DNA of 64,000 bases from Rubripirellula tenax (GTDB lineage Bacteria; Planctomycetota; Planctomycetia; Pirellulales; Pirellulaceae), in the NCBI RefSeq assembly GCF_007860125.1, contig NZ_SJPW01000005.1, forward strand, positions 618,065 to 682,064, read 5' to 3'. Numbering within the stretch: position 1 is the first letter of the stretch; each line of letters begins with the position of its first letter. Under the pieces are notes generated by a model. The model was not told the origin of the DNA and did no database searches. It was given only the letters and a program-made list of their open reading frames with translations. Positions 34,015-41,802 of this stretch are shown here, in pieces. A program made the position numbers and the translations under genes.

Positions 34015-35556
34015 ATGCTGGCACGACTCAAAACATTCACGCTACTGGGCATCGAGGCCATGGCGGTTGACGTCGAAGTGGACATTTCGCCCGCCGCGAT
34101 GCCCAAGACGATCCTGGTCGGCCTGCCCGATGCAGCGGTCAAGGAATCGACCCACCGCGTCGAACGAGCGATCGTTAACAGCGGTTTTGTTCGCCCGCAA
34201 GACCGCGTTGTCATCAACTTGGCCCCTGGTGATCTGCCCAAACAAGCCGCCTCGTTCGACTTGCCCGTCGCGTTGGGCGTGCTGGCCGGCAGCGGACAGT
34301 TAGCGTCGGAACGACTGGATCAGTACGCGATCATCGGTGAATTGGCATTGGAAGGGCACACCCGCCCGGTGAAAGGGGCGCTGTCGATCGCGATCGAAGC
34401 CGCCAAGAACAAGCAACTGCGCGGCATCATTGTCCCGGCCGAAAACGCCAACGAAGCAGCCGTCGTCGAAGACCTGGAAGTGATCCCGATCAGCACACTC
34501 GCCCAAGCGGTCGCCTTTCTGGCGGGCGAGATCGACATCGACCCGGCGCCCAGCCGCCTGGAACAACTGTTCGAACAATTCAGCACCTACGACGTCGACT
34601 TCGGTGACGTCCGTGGCCAAGAAACCGCCAAGCGTGCGATGACACTCGCTGCCGCCGGTCGGCACAACCTGCTGATGATCGGACCGCCGGGATCGGGCAA
34701 AACGATGCTGGCCAAGCGGATGCCGACGATCTTGCCGCAACTGTCGGCACCGGAGTCGATCGAGACGACTCGGATTTACAGTGCGCTGGGCCAATTGCCG
34801 GCCGGTCAGCCGTTGATGGCGCGGCGCCCGTTTCGCAGTCCTCACCACACGATCAGCGATGCGGGCTTGGTCGGTGGTGGCAGTCCGCCGGCGCCGGGTG
34901 AAATCAGCAAGGCTCACAACGGCATCTTGTTCTTGGACGAGCTTCCCGAGTTCAATCGCAAAACGCTGGAGGTGATGCGTCAACCGCTCGAAGACGGCGT
35001 CGTCACGATCAGCCGCGCGCTGCGATCGTCAACCTTCCCCGCCGACTTCATGTTGATCGCTGCCGCCAATCCCTGCCCATGCGGCTATCGAAGCGACCCG
35101 CGGCGTAGTTGTAATTGCACCCCGCCACAGATCGAAAAGTACACCGGCAAGATTTCGGGACCTCTGCTCGATCGGATCGATATTCACATCGAAGTACCCG
35201 CGGTCCCGTTCGAGGAGCTATCGACCGCAACCAGCAGCGGAACGACCAGCGAACAGATGCGCGCTGATGTCATTGCCGCACGAGGGCCTCAAGCCGAACG
35301 ATTCAAAAGTGGCCCGGTTCGCTACAACGCGTTGATGACCAGTCGGCAAGTTCGCAAGTACTGTGAATTGAACAAATCCTGCCAAGCGATGCTGCGTCAC
35401 AGCGTCGAAGAGATGGGACTGTCGGCCCGAGCCCACGACAAAATCCTGCGCATTGCACGAACGATCGCCGACGTCGCTGGCGACGACACGATCGAAGAAA
35501 TGCACCTAGCCGAAGCCATCGGGTATCGAAGTCTCGACCGAGATATGTGGACTTAG
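34015..35556 (+). CDS. comM: YifB/ComM-type Mg-chelatase-like AAA ATPase
   Basis: The 513-residue protein begins with a Lon-like S5 domain (ARLKTFTLLGIEAMAVDVEV, VGLPDAAVKESTHRVERAI) and continues with an AAA+ domain: Walker A GPPGSGKTMLAK (about 220-231), Walker B GILFLDELPEFNRKTLEVMR, the PHHTISDAGLVGGGS insert, and a CPCGYRSDPRRSCNC Cys cluster. The C-terminal helical domain ends YRSLDRD. ComM is a DNA branch-migration helicase used in natural transformation; YifB is the general name. It has no operon neighbour here. Confidence 0.95.
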   Translation: MLARLKTFTLLGIEAMAVDVEVDISPAAMPKTILVGLPDAAVKESTHRVERAIVNSGFVRPQDRVVINLAPGDLPKQAASFDLPVALGVLAGSGQLASERLDQYAIIGELALEGHTRPVKGALSIAIEAAKNKQLRGIIVPAENANEAAVVEDLEVIPISTLAQAVAFLAGEIDIDPAPSRLEQLFEQFSTYDVDFGDVRGQETAKRAMTLAAAGRHNLLMIGPPGSGKTMLAKRMPTILPQLSAPESIETTRIYSALGQLPAGQPLMARRPFRSPHHTISDAGLVGGGSPPAPGEISKAHNGILFLDELPEFNRKTLEVMRQPLEDGVVTISRALRSSTFPADFMLIAAANPCPCGYRSDPRRSCNCTPPQIEKYTGKISGPLLDRIDIHIEVPAVPFEELSTATSSGTTSEQMRADVIAARGPQAERFKSGPVRYNALMTSRQVRKYCELNKSCQAMLRHSVEEMGLSARAHDKILRIARTIADVAGDDTIEEMHLAEAIGYRSLDRDMWT

Positions 35557-35872
35557 AGTCCTCGCCAATCGACTTAAAGTCGCCGACATGGCTTCCCCAC
35601 CCAAAAAAACTCGCTTGCGTGCATTCCGAGATACCTTGGTAGGTTGCAAGTGTTTCGGCTCGCTCAATCGAACGGGTTGTTGCTTTCAGCGACGAAGTTG
35701 CGTGATCAAAGGAATCTGGCTTGATCCAGGATTTTGCTCCATCTTTTGTGCATTGCATCTTTTTGATTGACTTGGTCGGGCGATCCATCCAGGCTGGCGA
35801 ACGTAGCTAGTGGACTTTCAAGCGTTTTTTTCGCTGCTTCATTGGCTGATCGCCGCACGGGAAGTAGATCAA
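35557..35872. other. Gene-free spacer upstream of the PEP-CTERM gene
   Basis: This 316-base stretch lies between comM and the PEP-CTERM gene. A 60-codon frame at 35588-35770 is rich in Cys and Phe without recognisable motif or ribosome-binding site, and I read it as non-coding. A weak 6-base stem (CGACTT/AAGTCG) sits just after the comM stop. The promoter of the following gene should be here but no boxes are convincing. Confidence 0.5.
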
Positions 35873-36550
35873 ATGACAGCTGGAAAGATGGCGGCTATGG
35901 CCGTACTGGTGTTTACCCTTTACTCGCCGGCCCAAGCTGCCACGGTGAACGGATTTGCCAATGGTGGTTTCGAGAATGCGGGTGCGACGACACCTGCCGC
36001 ATCTTGGCTGATCGCCGCCTCGGGGTACACGCGGTCGACGGACGCGCGGACCGGATCGTTTTCGGCGTCGCTGATGTCACCGGAATTGAATGCAGCGGTG
36101 ATGTTGCAAAACTCGATCGATGACGGGCTGTTGCCACCGCTAACGCCGGGCGACAATCCGCTGTTGAGTTTCTGGTCCAAGGGGTTTGCTGGCACAAGCG
36201 GCAACGCGTTGTTCGCACTCAGGTACTTGGACGCCAACGGTGTCATTCTATCCAACAGCGGCCTGCAGTTCTTCCAGAACAGCATCAACCCGACCACATG
36301 GACAGAAATCACCTATGACCTAGGTGTCGTCCCGGTGGGTGCCGAGGCAGCCTTCATCGAGTTCAGTCAAGGAATCGGTCCGATCGGTGGCGGCAATCTG
36401 CCGGGCACGGTGCTGATCGATGACGTTCGGTTGAATGTCGTGCAAGCCGTCCCGGAACCAGCAACCTACGCTTTTCTCGCGGTGAGTGGTTGCGTTCTGC
36501 TGTTACGTCGACGCCGAAAACGATCGGCTTTTCCGTCGGACGAAGCATAA
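35873..36550 (+). CDS. Exported PEP-CTERM sorting-domain protein
   Basis: An ATG at 35873 gives a signal peptide (MAAMAVLVFTLYSPAQAA) and a 225-residue product; the frame is open up to 35810. The mature part is beta-rich (LNAAVMLQNSIDDGLLPPL, VVPVGAEAAFIEFSQGIG) with no named domain; it looks like a jelly-roll or concanavalin-like fold. The C-terminus has the PEP-CTERM arrangement: AVPEPATY, a hydrophobic helix (FLAVSGCVLLL) and RRRRKRS. The tail should be processed by an exosortase and is expected to be surface or matrix-associated. The last 48 bases overlap the 3' end of the convergent GH16 gene. Confidence 0.82.
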   Translation: MTAGKMAAMAVLVFTLYSPAQAATVNGFANGGFENAGATTPAASWLIAASGYTRSTDARTGSFSASLMSPELNAAVMLQNSIDDGLLPPLTPGDNPLLSFWSKGFAGTSGNALFALRYLDANGVILSNSGLQFFQNSINPTTWTEITYDLGVVPVGAEAAFIEFSQGIGPIGGGNLPGTVLIDDVRLNVVQAVPEPATYAFLAVSGCVLLLRRRRKRSAFPSDEA

Positions 36551-37999
36551 GCCGGTTATCGCCACAAGCATCCACAAGGTGCTTGGTTCGGGGACCGCGG
36601 CAGCTGAAAAGAACCGAACACTATCGATGTGCACGGCGCCGCCGGCAAACTGGGGTTGAACGAATACGAGTGCCAACCGTGCCTCGACCGCGCCGTCGGG
36701 GACAACCGATGAAAGCTGACGCGTCAGCCAAACATCATTCAACGTTGCTCCATCAGCCAGCACCACGGAATCCGATCCGATGTACTGGCCCGATCCAAAC
36801 TCACCGTACTGTTGGTTGTAATAGTCGATGTTTAGAACGGCGTAGTTGTCCGTTGCAAAGATCGAATCGTTCGAATCGACGAATGCACTTGCTTGTGCAA
36901 ACAGTGTTTCGCCGCCGGTGACGGTAAGTCCCTGTTCAACGCCGGAATAGTTTTCCGTTCCGTCGAACTGGCCATAGAGTTTCAAGGCTCCATCGCCCGA
37001 GGCAACATGCTGGTTATCACCACGAACGTTGGTGCCGGCACCGATTGTGTTTCCATACGTCGACCAATGAGCCAACGAGCCGCCATTGTCGTCGAACGAA
37101 CCGTTGTCGAACGTCATGACCGGATCGCTATCCGCTTTCGTGTAGGCATAGACATGATCGACGCGGAAGTCTTGGGGCCACGGCGTGGAAGCGTCGGGGT
37201 TGTCTAAAAAATCGCCTCCCACGGCAAGGTTAAGAATCACATTCATTCCATCGCTTTGCCGAGAAATAAACCCGCCGGTATCCGAGTCTCGGACGGTCGC
37301 GTGATGAACATCGTCGACATAAAAGCGAATTTGTTTGTTGTCCCACTCCACGGCATAGTTGTGGAAACTGTTGTGGTAGTTGACTTGGCTGCCACCCGCG
37401 ACGGACTGTTGCTCCTTCGCAACGAACTGATGACTGAAGGGCGGATTCGTCCCATAGTGAAAAGCACTGCTGGTCAAATTCGGTTGGTCGCCCCGGTTCT
37501 CCATGATGTCGATTTCACCCTGACTCGGCCAAGCATTCTTGGTGGTGTCAGATAAAAGCCAGATGGCTGGCCACATCCCTTTACCGGTCGGCAGATTTGC
37601 TCGCACTTCCCATCGACCGTACTGTTGGGCAACTTTGCTAATCACGCTTCCGCTGACATAGGGGAGTCCGCGCGAAGCAGAGTTCTCGGCCGTGATGACA
37701 AGGTTGCCACCCGAAACACTCACTTGGTCGGGAAGATAGTCTTGCAGCGAATTGTTCGTCGGCACGTTGGTGTCGGCGACGTCCCACTTGGACGAATCGA
37801 TGGACATTCCGTCGAACTCATCCAGCCAAGCGAGATCGAAACCAGAGACGGCAGGCGCCTGGGCTAAAACCGAATGCGCCGACAGTGACAAGGAAGCAAG
37901 CAGGACCAACGGCAAGAGGCGATTTAGCAATCCGCGTCGAACACCTGGCAAAGGTCGAACTTCACACAAGACCGAGACGTCGATGCACTGCTTAGACAT
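36503..37999 (-). CDS. Exported GH16-family glycoside hydrolase with PEP-CTERM tail
   Basis: From ATG 37999 the protein has 498 residues: a signal peptide region (LLNRLLPLVLLASLSLSAHSV), then a GH16 catalytic domain (GRWEVRANLPTGKGMWPAIW) with GEIDIME at about 161-167, the ExDxxE catalytic motif, and a following FHYGTNPPF segment. A second beta-sandwich (about 285-465) is probably a carbohydrate-binding module (AHWSTYGNTIGAG, QPQFAGGAVHIDSVR). AVPEPSTLW, a hydrophobic helix and RRKSRS form a PEP-CTERM tail. GH16 enzymes hydrolyse beta-1,3/1,4-glucans, agars, carrageenans and related polysaccharides; the specificity cannot be told here. It may act with the convergent PEP-CTERM protein. Confidence 0.9.
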   Translation of the reverse strand: MSKQCIDVSVLCEVRPLPGVRRGLLNRLLPLVLLASLSLSAHSVLAQAPAVSGFDLAWLDEFDGMSIDSSKWDVADTNVPTNNSLQDYLPDQVSVSGGNLVITAENSASRGLPYVSGSVISKVAQQYGRWEVRANLPTGKGMWPAIWLLSDTTKNAWPSQGEIDIMENRGDQPNLTSSAFHYGTNPPFSHQFVAKEQQSVAGGSQVNYHNSFHNYAVEWDNKQIRFYVDDVHHATVRDSDTGGFISRQSDGMNVILNLAVGGDFLDNPDASTPWPQDFRVDHVYAYTKADSDPVMTFDNGSFDDNGGSLAHWSTYGNTIGAGTNVRGDNQHVASGDGALKLYGQFDGTENYSGVEQGLTVTGGETLFAQASAFVDSNDSIFATDNYAVLNIDYYNQQYGEFGSGQYIGSDSVVLADGATLNDVWLTRQLSSVVPDGAVEARLALVFVQPQFAGGAVHIDSVRFFSAAAVPEPSTLWMLVAITGLCFVRRKSRSFSAST

Positions 38000-38205
38000 A
38001 GGATGCACTGCGGAAAGGTGAATCGAAAAAAGTAAGCGCCAAGTCTATTCCTACGTCCGCAAGGTGAGGTCGATGGAATCCTGTAATATCTTGAAATTCA
38101 TTCAATTACGAGACTTGTTCGCCGGCCGAATTTTTTGTCGCCGTGAAAAGCAACGAATCCTGATCCTCCTCAACCACATTTCATACTAGGGTCGTGGACG
38201 AGGCA

Positions 38206-39186
38206 CTAGCAGCCTGTCGAATCCAACGCCGATGAGATCGCCGACTTCAACTTTGGTTTTGACGCGACCATTTTGCCGCTGCGTTGTTGCGGAGGCACGA
38301 CAACGCCGCAAGACACGATGAACTGGATCGCTTCGTCGATCGTCAAATTCAAATCGATGGCCTCGCTACGTTTGACGGTCACGGTGAATCCCGTCATGGG
38401 CATGGGACTTGTCGCCATCAAGACGCTCAACATCGGCTCGCCCGTCGCGTCGGAAATCTCGCTCATGCTGTTGCCGGTCACGAACCCCAGTGACCAAATT
38501 CCTTGACTCGGATACTGGATCGCAACCACTCGGTTGAATTCGATTTCACGCTCGCTGAACGCGAAATCGGTCACTTGCTTGACGCTGCCATAGACCTTGT
38601 TGACGATCGGGATGCTCAAAATGGTTCGATCAAACGCATGGACGAACCAACGCCCCAACCCGAACGTGAACAAACGCCCCAAGAAAAAGAGCGCCGTCGT
38701 AAACACGATCAAGAAGACCGGCACCACGAGTGTGCGAGGCATGTATTCGAGCTGGACGTATCGGTGCCAATACGCTTTGGCGCTGGCGGGCGGCGGTGCG
38801 AACGGACCGAAGTAATCGGTTCGCTCGTCCACAATACTCTTGACGTACTCGGGAAAAAAACGTCGCCCCGTGGGATCGGGAACGTATCGTTTGCCCTCGT
38901 ACGTGAACCCATCTAGCCGCCGCTCGTTGGTGGCAATGGCCCCACGCGGTACTTCGGCATAGGTGTCTTCGATCTTCCAAACGATCGCACGACGAATTTG
39001 GCTTTCGATCGGCCCAAGCACATAGCTTTCGATCGTATTCCAAGCCCAAATCAAAACGACGATCGTCAACAGTGGCGGCAGAACGACGCCCAATCCTCGC
39101 AAGATCGCACGACGAAAACCGGCGCCACGCGCAGGCTTGGGGTCATCGAGCGAGGAATCGGGGTGGGGGGCTTGGTCTGAAGTCAT
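38206..39186 (-). CDS. DUF502-family membrane protein
   Basis: The frame opens at 39231 with TTG; ATG 39186 (MTSDQAPHPDSS) is preferred, giving 326 residues. The DUF502 features are RAILRGLGVVLPPLLTIVVL at the first helix, a middle hydrophobic region (RTLVVPVFLIVFTTALFFLGRLF), VNKVYGSVKQVTDF and the C-terminal VMATSPMPMTGFTV. A periplasmic loop of about 100 residues lies between the two helices. Function is unknown in general. The C-terminal codons DSTGC coincide with TCGACAGGCTGC, similar to the arm end of the palindromic element at 31383. Confidence 0.88.
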   Translation of the reverse strand: MTSDQAPHPDSSLDDPKPARGAGFRRAILRGLGVVLPPLLTIVVLIWAWNTIESYVLGPIESQIRRAIVWKIEDTYAEVPRGAIATNERRLDGFTYEGKRYVPDPTGRRFFPEYVKSIVDERTDYFGPFAPPPASAKAYWHRYVQLEYMPRTLVVPVFLIVFTTALFFLGRLFTFGLGRWFVHAFDRTILSIPIVNKVYGSVKQVTDFAFSEREIEFNRVVAIQYPSQGIWSLGFVTGNSMSEISDATGEPMLSVLMATSPMPMTGFTVTVKRSEAIDLNLTIDEAIQFIVSCGVVVPPQQRSGKMVASKPKLKSAISSALDSTGC

Positions 39187-39310
39187 CGGATCCGTGAATG
39201 GGTAGTGCGTCGGTTGAGTCCGATCCGCCAAAGTACGGACTCGTCAAAATGGGCGTCAATTTCAATCAATCTTCGATTCGGCTTCGGGCGGGTGCTCACT
39301 CACTGTTCGT

Positions 39311-40324
39311 CTAACTGCGTCGAACGGCCCGCGCCACGACAGCCAAGGTCACCCCTGCGGCGCCCGACTGTTTCAAAACGCGTGCGACCTCGTTCGCCGT
39401 CGCGCCCGTCGTCAACACATCGTCGACCACCAGGATATGCCGATTAGTTATTCGGGGCGATCTAGGAAGAGCATAGCTTTTTCTGGCCGAAAACGCACCG
39501 CGAACATTTATTTCCCTCGCTTCGTCGTCAAGCCACGCCTGTTTGTCGATCCTGCGATTCACCCTCAGCAAGCTCCCACAGGGCCGCCCAATGACTCGTG
39601 CAACCGTTTCAGCGATCGCCAGGTTCCCGTTTCCGCCGCGGGTTAGCTGGCGAGTCAGATGCGAGGGAACGTACGTGACGCAGTCAGCGGGGACTTGGTT
39701 CAGATCGCATTGGACCCGTTGACCCAAACGTCGGCCCATGGCGTCGGCTAGCGGGGCATTGTGGACGTATTTCGCAGCGATGACCGCGTCGGTGACGCGG
39801 CCTTGGTAGCTCCACAACGCCACGACACCGTCGAATTCGTGGCCAGATGAGCGGCAACTCGGGCACGGCAACAGATCGACGTTTTCGGGGCCGCGATCGT
39901 CAGTGCTTGTCGGTTCGCCGGTGTAAGTGGATTCGGGAGAACTGGTGGGGCGAACCGATGTCGCCATGGAACCAGGCATGCCGCACCGACGACACCCCGA
40001 AACCATCGCCCCAGCGGACAGGTTCAGTGCCACGTCACAGTTTCCACAAAAATCTTTTCCCACGCCCACCGGGGCACTGCAAAGTCGGCAAACAGGCGGC
40101 AAAACCAGCTCCAGCAGGGCTGAACCGGCGGTTACCAGAGTGTCTGGAACGTGATTTAGAATCCGCCGGGAAAGCGGCGGAGCGGTACGTTCGAAAGTCT
40201 TTTCCAATTTTTTCGCCACCAGTGCGAACCTGATTGAACGCCGGACGTCTAAGTTGTCGAGGTTCCAACGGTAGCGGACTATCCGCAACGACCGGTTGTT
40301 TCCGGGCCAGTTTTCTCGGTTCAT
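39311..40324 (-). CDS. comF: ComF-family amidophosphoribosyltransferase-like protein
   Basis: The C-terminal half is a PRTase fold with the PRPP-binding motif HILVVDDVLTTGATANEVAR; the N-terminal part contains zinc-ribbon cysteines CRLC, CGNC, CRRCGMPG and CPSCRSSG. ComF proteins help DNA transfer in competent bacteria. The true start is uncertain: ATG 40324 is used here, but a TTG at 40438 and a GTG at 40219 are also in frame and no good Shine-Dalgarno favours one of them. The zinc region contains an insert with PTSSPESTYTGEPTSTDD between cysteine pairs, longer than usual. Confidence 0.88.
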   Translation of the reverse strand: MNRENWPGNNRSLRIVRYRWNLDNLDVRRSIRFALVAKKLEKTFERTAPPLSRRILNHVPDTLVTAGSALLELVLPPVCRLCSAPVGVGKDFCGNCDVALNLSAGAMVSGCRRCGMPGSMATSVRPTSSPESTYTGEPTSTDDRGPENVDLLPCPSCRSSGHEFDGVVALWSYQGRVTDAVIAAKYVHNAPLADAMGRRLGQRVQCDLNQVPADCVTYVPSHLTRQLTRGGNGNLAIAETVARVIGRPCGSLLRVNRRIDKQAWLDDEAREINVRGAFSARKSYALPRSPRITNRHILVVDDVLTTGATANEVARVLKQSGAAGVTLAVVARAVRRS

Positions 40325-40438
40325 CCAAGGTGGGTGAAAAGTTTGCTGGTTTCCTGGACGCTTCCGGTATACCCTGAACAGGTCAGCAGCCGTTGTCGGT
40401 GGCTTCAGTTTTCTGAGGCGTCCGTCAAATGCTGGCAA

Positions 40439-41109
40439 CTCATTGTGTCTTTTTCTTTGTGCTCCGCAGCCGCGCCTGATTCAGGTGCCACTGGAGGTTG
40501 AAATGCGTTTCGATTCGATCACCGCCGCCGTCACACGCAACTTGGTCAATGCCATGGTACGTGAGATCACCGTCGTTCGTTCGTTCGTCGCCGCTTCGAT
40601 TCTCCATCGATGGCTACACCGGATGCCTCTGTTTGCGATGCCATCAGGGATGTCGAGCTATTTGCTTAGCTCGATTACCCCCGACGACTTCGTCGCGTTA
40701 GTCCAGGCCGGAAGCCTCGAAAGCGAATGTCTTTCGGGCTTGGCCAGTACGAAACGCGGCGGCGTCAAGTGCCAACCGTGTTTGGCAATGGCGAGTTATC
40801 CGGCCAGGTTCAACAGAGGCTAAATCCCTCTCGCGATCCTAAGGAATTCTCGTCGATCTCGGTTTCCCCGAAGCAAGTGGCTTTGGCGGGCACTGATATC
40901 GATGGATTTCGGCTTGATGACAAGTGACCTCGGCGGCCACGTGATGGTTTGATTCGTTCAAACCCATGTTTTCCCGCGGTCAAAAGCATCCCTCACAAAG
41001 AACCCTTGAGACGTTTCCCCATCGGGACGCGTTTCAACCGACGCTCCCCCATCCGCAGCACTGCACGGTGTTGCGGCCAAGGACGCCGGGTCTATGAAAG
41101 ACACCTGCT
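40439..41109. other. Spacer between comF and the sigma-factor gene
   Basis: This 671-base region has no recognised gene family. It contains one small frame with a good ribosome-binding site at 40503-40823 (listed separately). From 40824 to 41109 nothing is readable as a protein; this is the presumed promoter and leader of the sigma-factor gene, and no clear boxes were found. Confidence 0.5.
40503..40823 (+). CDS. Possible small protein, unknown
   Basis: The ATG at 40503 is preceded by a perfect GGAGG five bases upstream, which is why I list this 106-codon frame. The product has no motif that I know; it is mildly basic with a Cys pair (KCQPC) near the C-terminus and a readable SSITPDDFVALVQAGSLESE stretch. 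Codon choice (GTC, ATC, GCC) is similar to that of true genes nearby. It could be a broken or small regulatory gene, or a chance frame. Confidence 0.35.
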   Translation: MRFDSITAAVTRNLVNAMVREITVVRSFVAASILHRWLHRMPLFAMPSGMSSYLLSSITPDDFVALVQAGSLESECLSGLASTKRGGVKCQPCLAMASYPARFNRG

Positions 41110-41694
41110 ATGAACTTCACCGAAAACAACATCTTTGCTACCGAAACGACCACCGTTGCTGAATTGGTACGGGCTGCACAAGCCGGTGACCGAGACGCGT
41201 TCGGCGAACTGTTCCAACGCTATCGACCGGGCATTGTTGCCCTGGCGATGCGGCGCGTTCGCAACGCCGACGAAGCCGAAGAATTGGCGCAAGATGTTTT
41301 CATCCAAGCGATGCAAAAGATCGGGCAACTTCGAGTTCCGGAAGCGTTCGGTGGTTGGTTGCGCCGGATCGTCCACCGCATGGCGATCAACCGCATCACG
41401 CGATCACACAACGCATTGGCGTGCGATCCCGAAACGTTGGAAGCAACTTGCTTGGCGATCGGATCACCCGACGAGTTTGCCGAGCAACGGGAAACGGCCA
41501 AGGCATTGCGCGAGAGCATCGATCGACTCGGCGACCTGGACCAAGAAACGTTGAAGGCGTTCTACTTGCAAAGCAAGTCATTGATCGAAATGAGCGACGA
41601 AACCGGCGCGCCGGTCGGAACGATCAAACGTCGTTTGCACGTCGCGCGGAAACGATTGGCGAAGGAAATGGACGTGTTGCAAGCAGCCGTTTGA
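41110..41694 (+). CDS. RNA polymerase sigma-70-family (ECF-like) factor
   Basis: The 194-residue protein has sigma region 2 (ELFQRYRPGIVALAMRRVRN, AEELAQDVFIQAMQKIGQL, WLRRIVHRMAINRI) and region 4 (LDQETLKAFYLQSKSLIEMS, GTIKRRLHVARKRLAKEMD) with no region 1 or 3, matching ECF architecture. Its short length and the absence of an adjacent anti-sigma gene are typical of many planctomycete ECF factors that are regulated by other means. A strong hairpin follows its stop codon. Target promoters are not known. Confidence 0.92.
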   Translation: MNFTENNIFATETTTVAELVRAAQAGDRDAFGELFQRYRPGIVALAMRRVRNADEAEELAQDVFIQAMQKIGQLRVPEAFGGWLRRIVHRMAINRITRSHNALACDPETLEATCLAIGSPDEFAEQRETAKALRESIDRLGDLDQETLKAFYLQSKSLIEMSDETGAPVGTIKRRLHVARKRLAKEMDVLQAAV

Positions 41695-41703
41695 TTCGAC
41701 TCG

Positions 41704-41746
41704 CAACGCCGGCTTGGGTACGTGAAAACGTCCCAGGTCGGCGTTG
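41704..41746. terminator. Strong hairpin after the sigma-factor gene
   Basis: CAACGCCGGCTTGGGTACGT, loop GAAA, ACGTCCCAGGTCGGCGTTG pairs along 19 base pairs with one bulged base and two G-T pairs. It lies 10 bases after the sigma-factor stop and 57 bases before the convergent HTTM gene's stop, so it can act in both directions. A GAAA tetraloop caps it; no long U-tract follows directly. Confidence 0.65.
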
Positions 41747-41802
41747 TTCATTGGGCCAGCGCTGCCGTCGACAACTCGAACACAAACACCGTCGCCCGTT
41801 GG

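Noticed and set aside
35588-35770. Frame of 60 codons between comM and the PEP-CTERM gene
   Set aside because: It has no ribosome-binding site and an odd Cys/Phe-rich composition; the sequence looks non-coding.
40498-40701. Frame of 67 codons overlapping the small frame at 40503
   Set aside because: It uses a TTG start with no spacing to the GGAGG and is one frame off the better candidate.
41000-41030. Possible ECF promoter (GAACCC ... GGACG) before the sigma-factor gene
   Set aside because: The boxes are vague and the spacing is not clearly typical; no consensus for this sigma group could be set.
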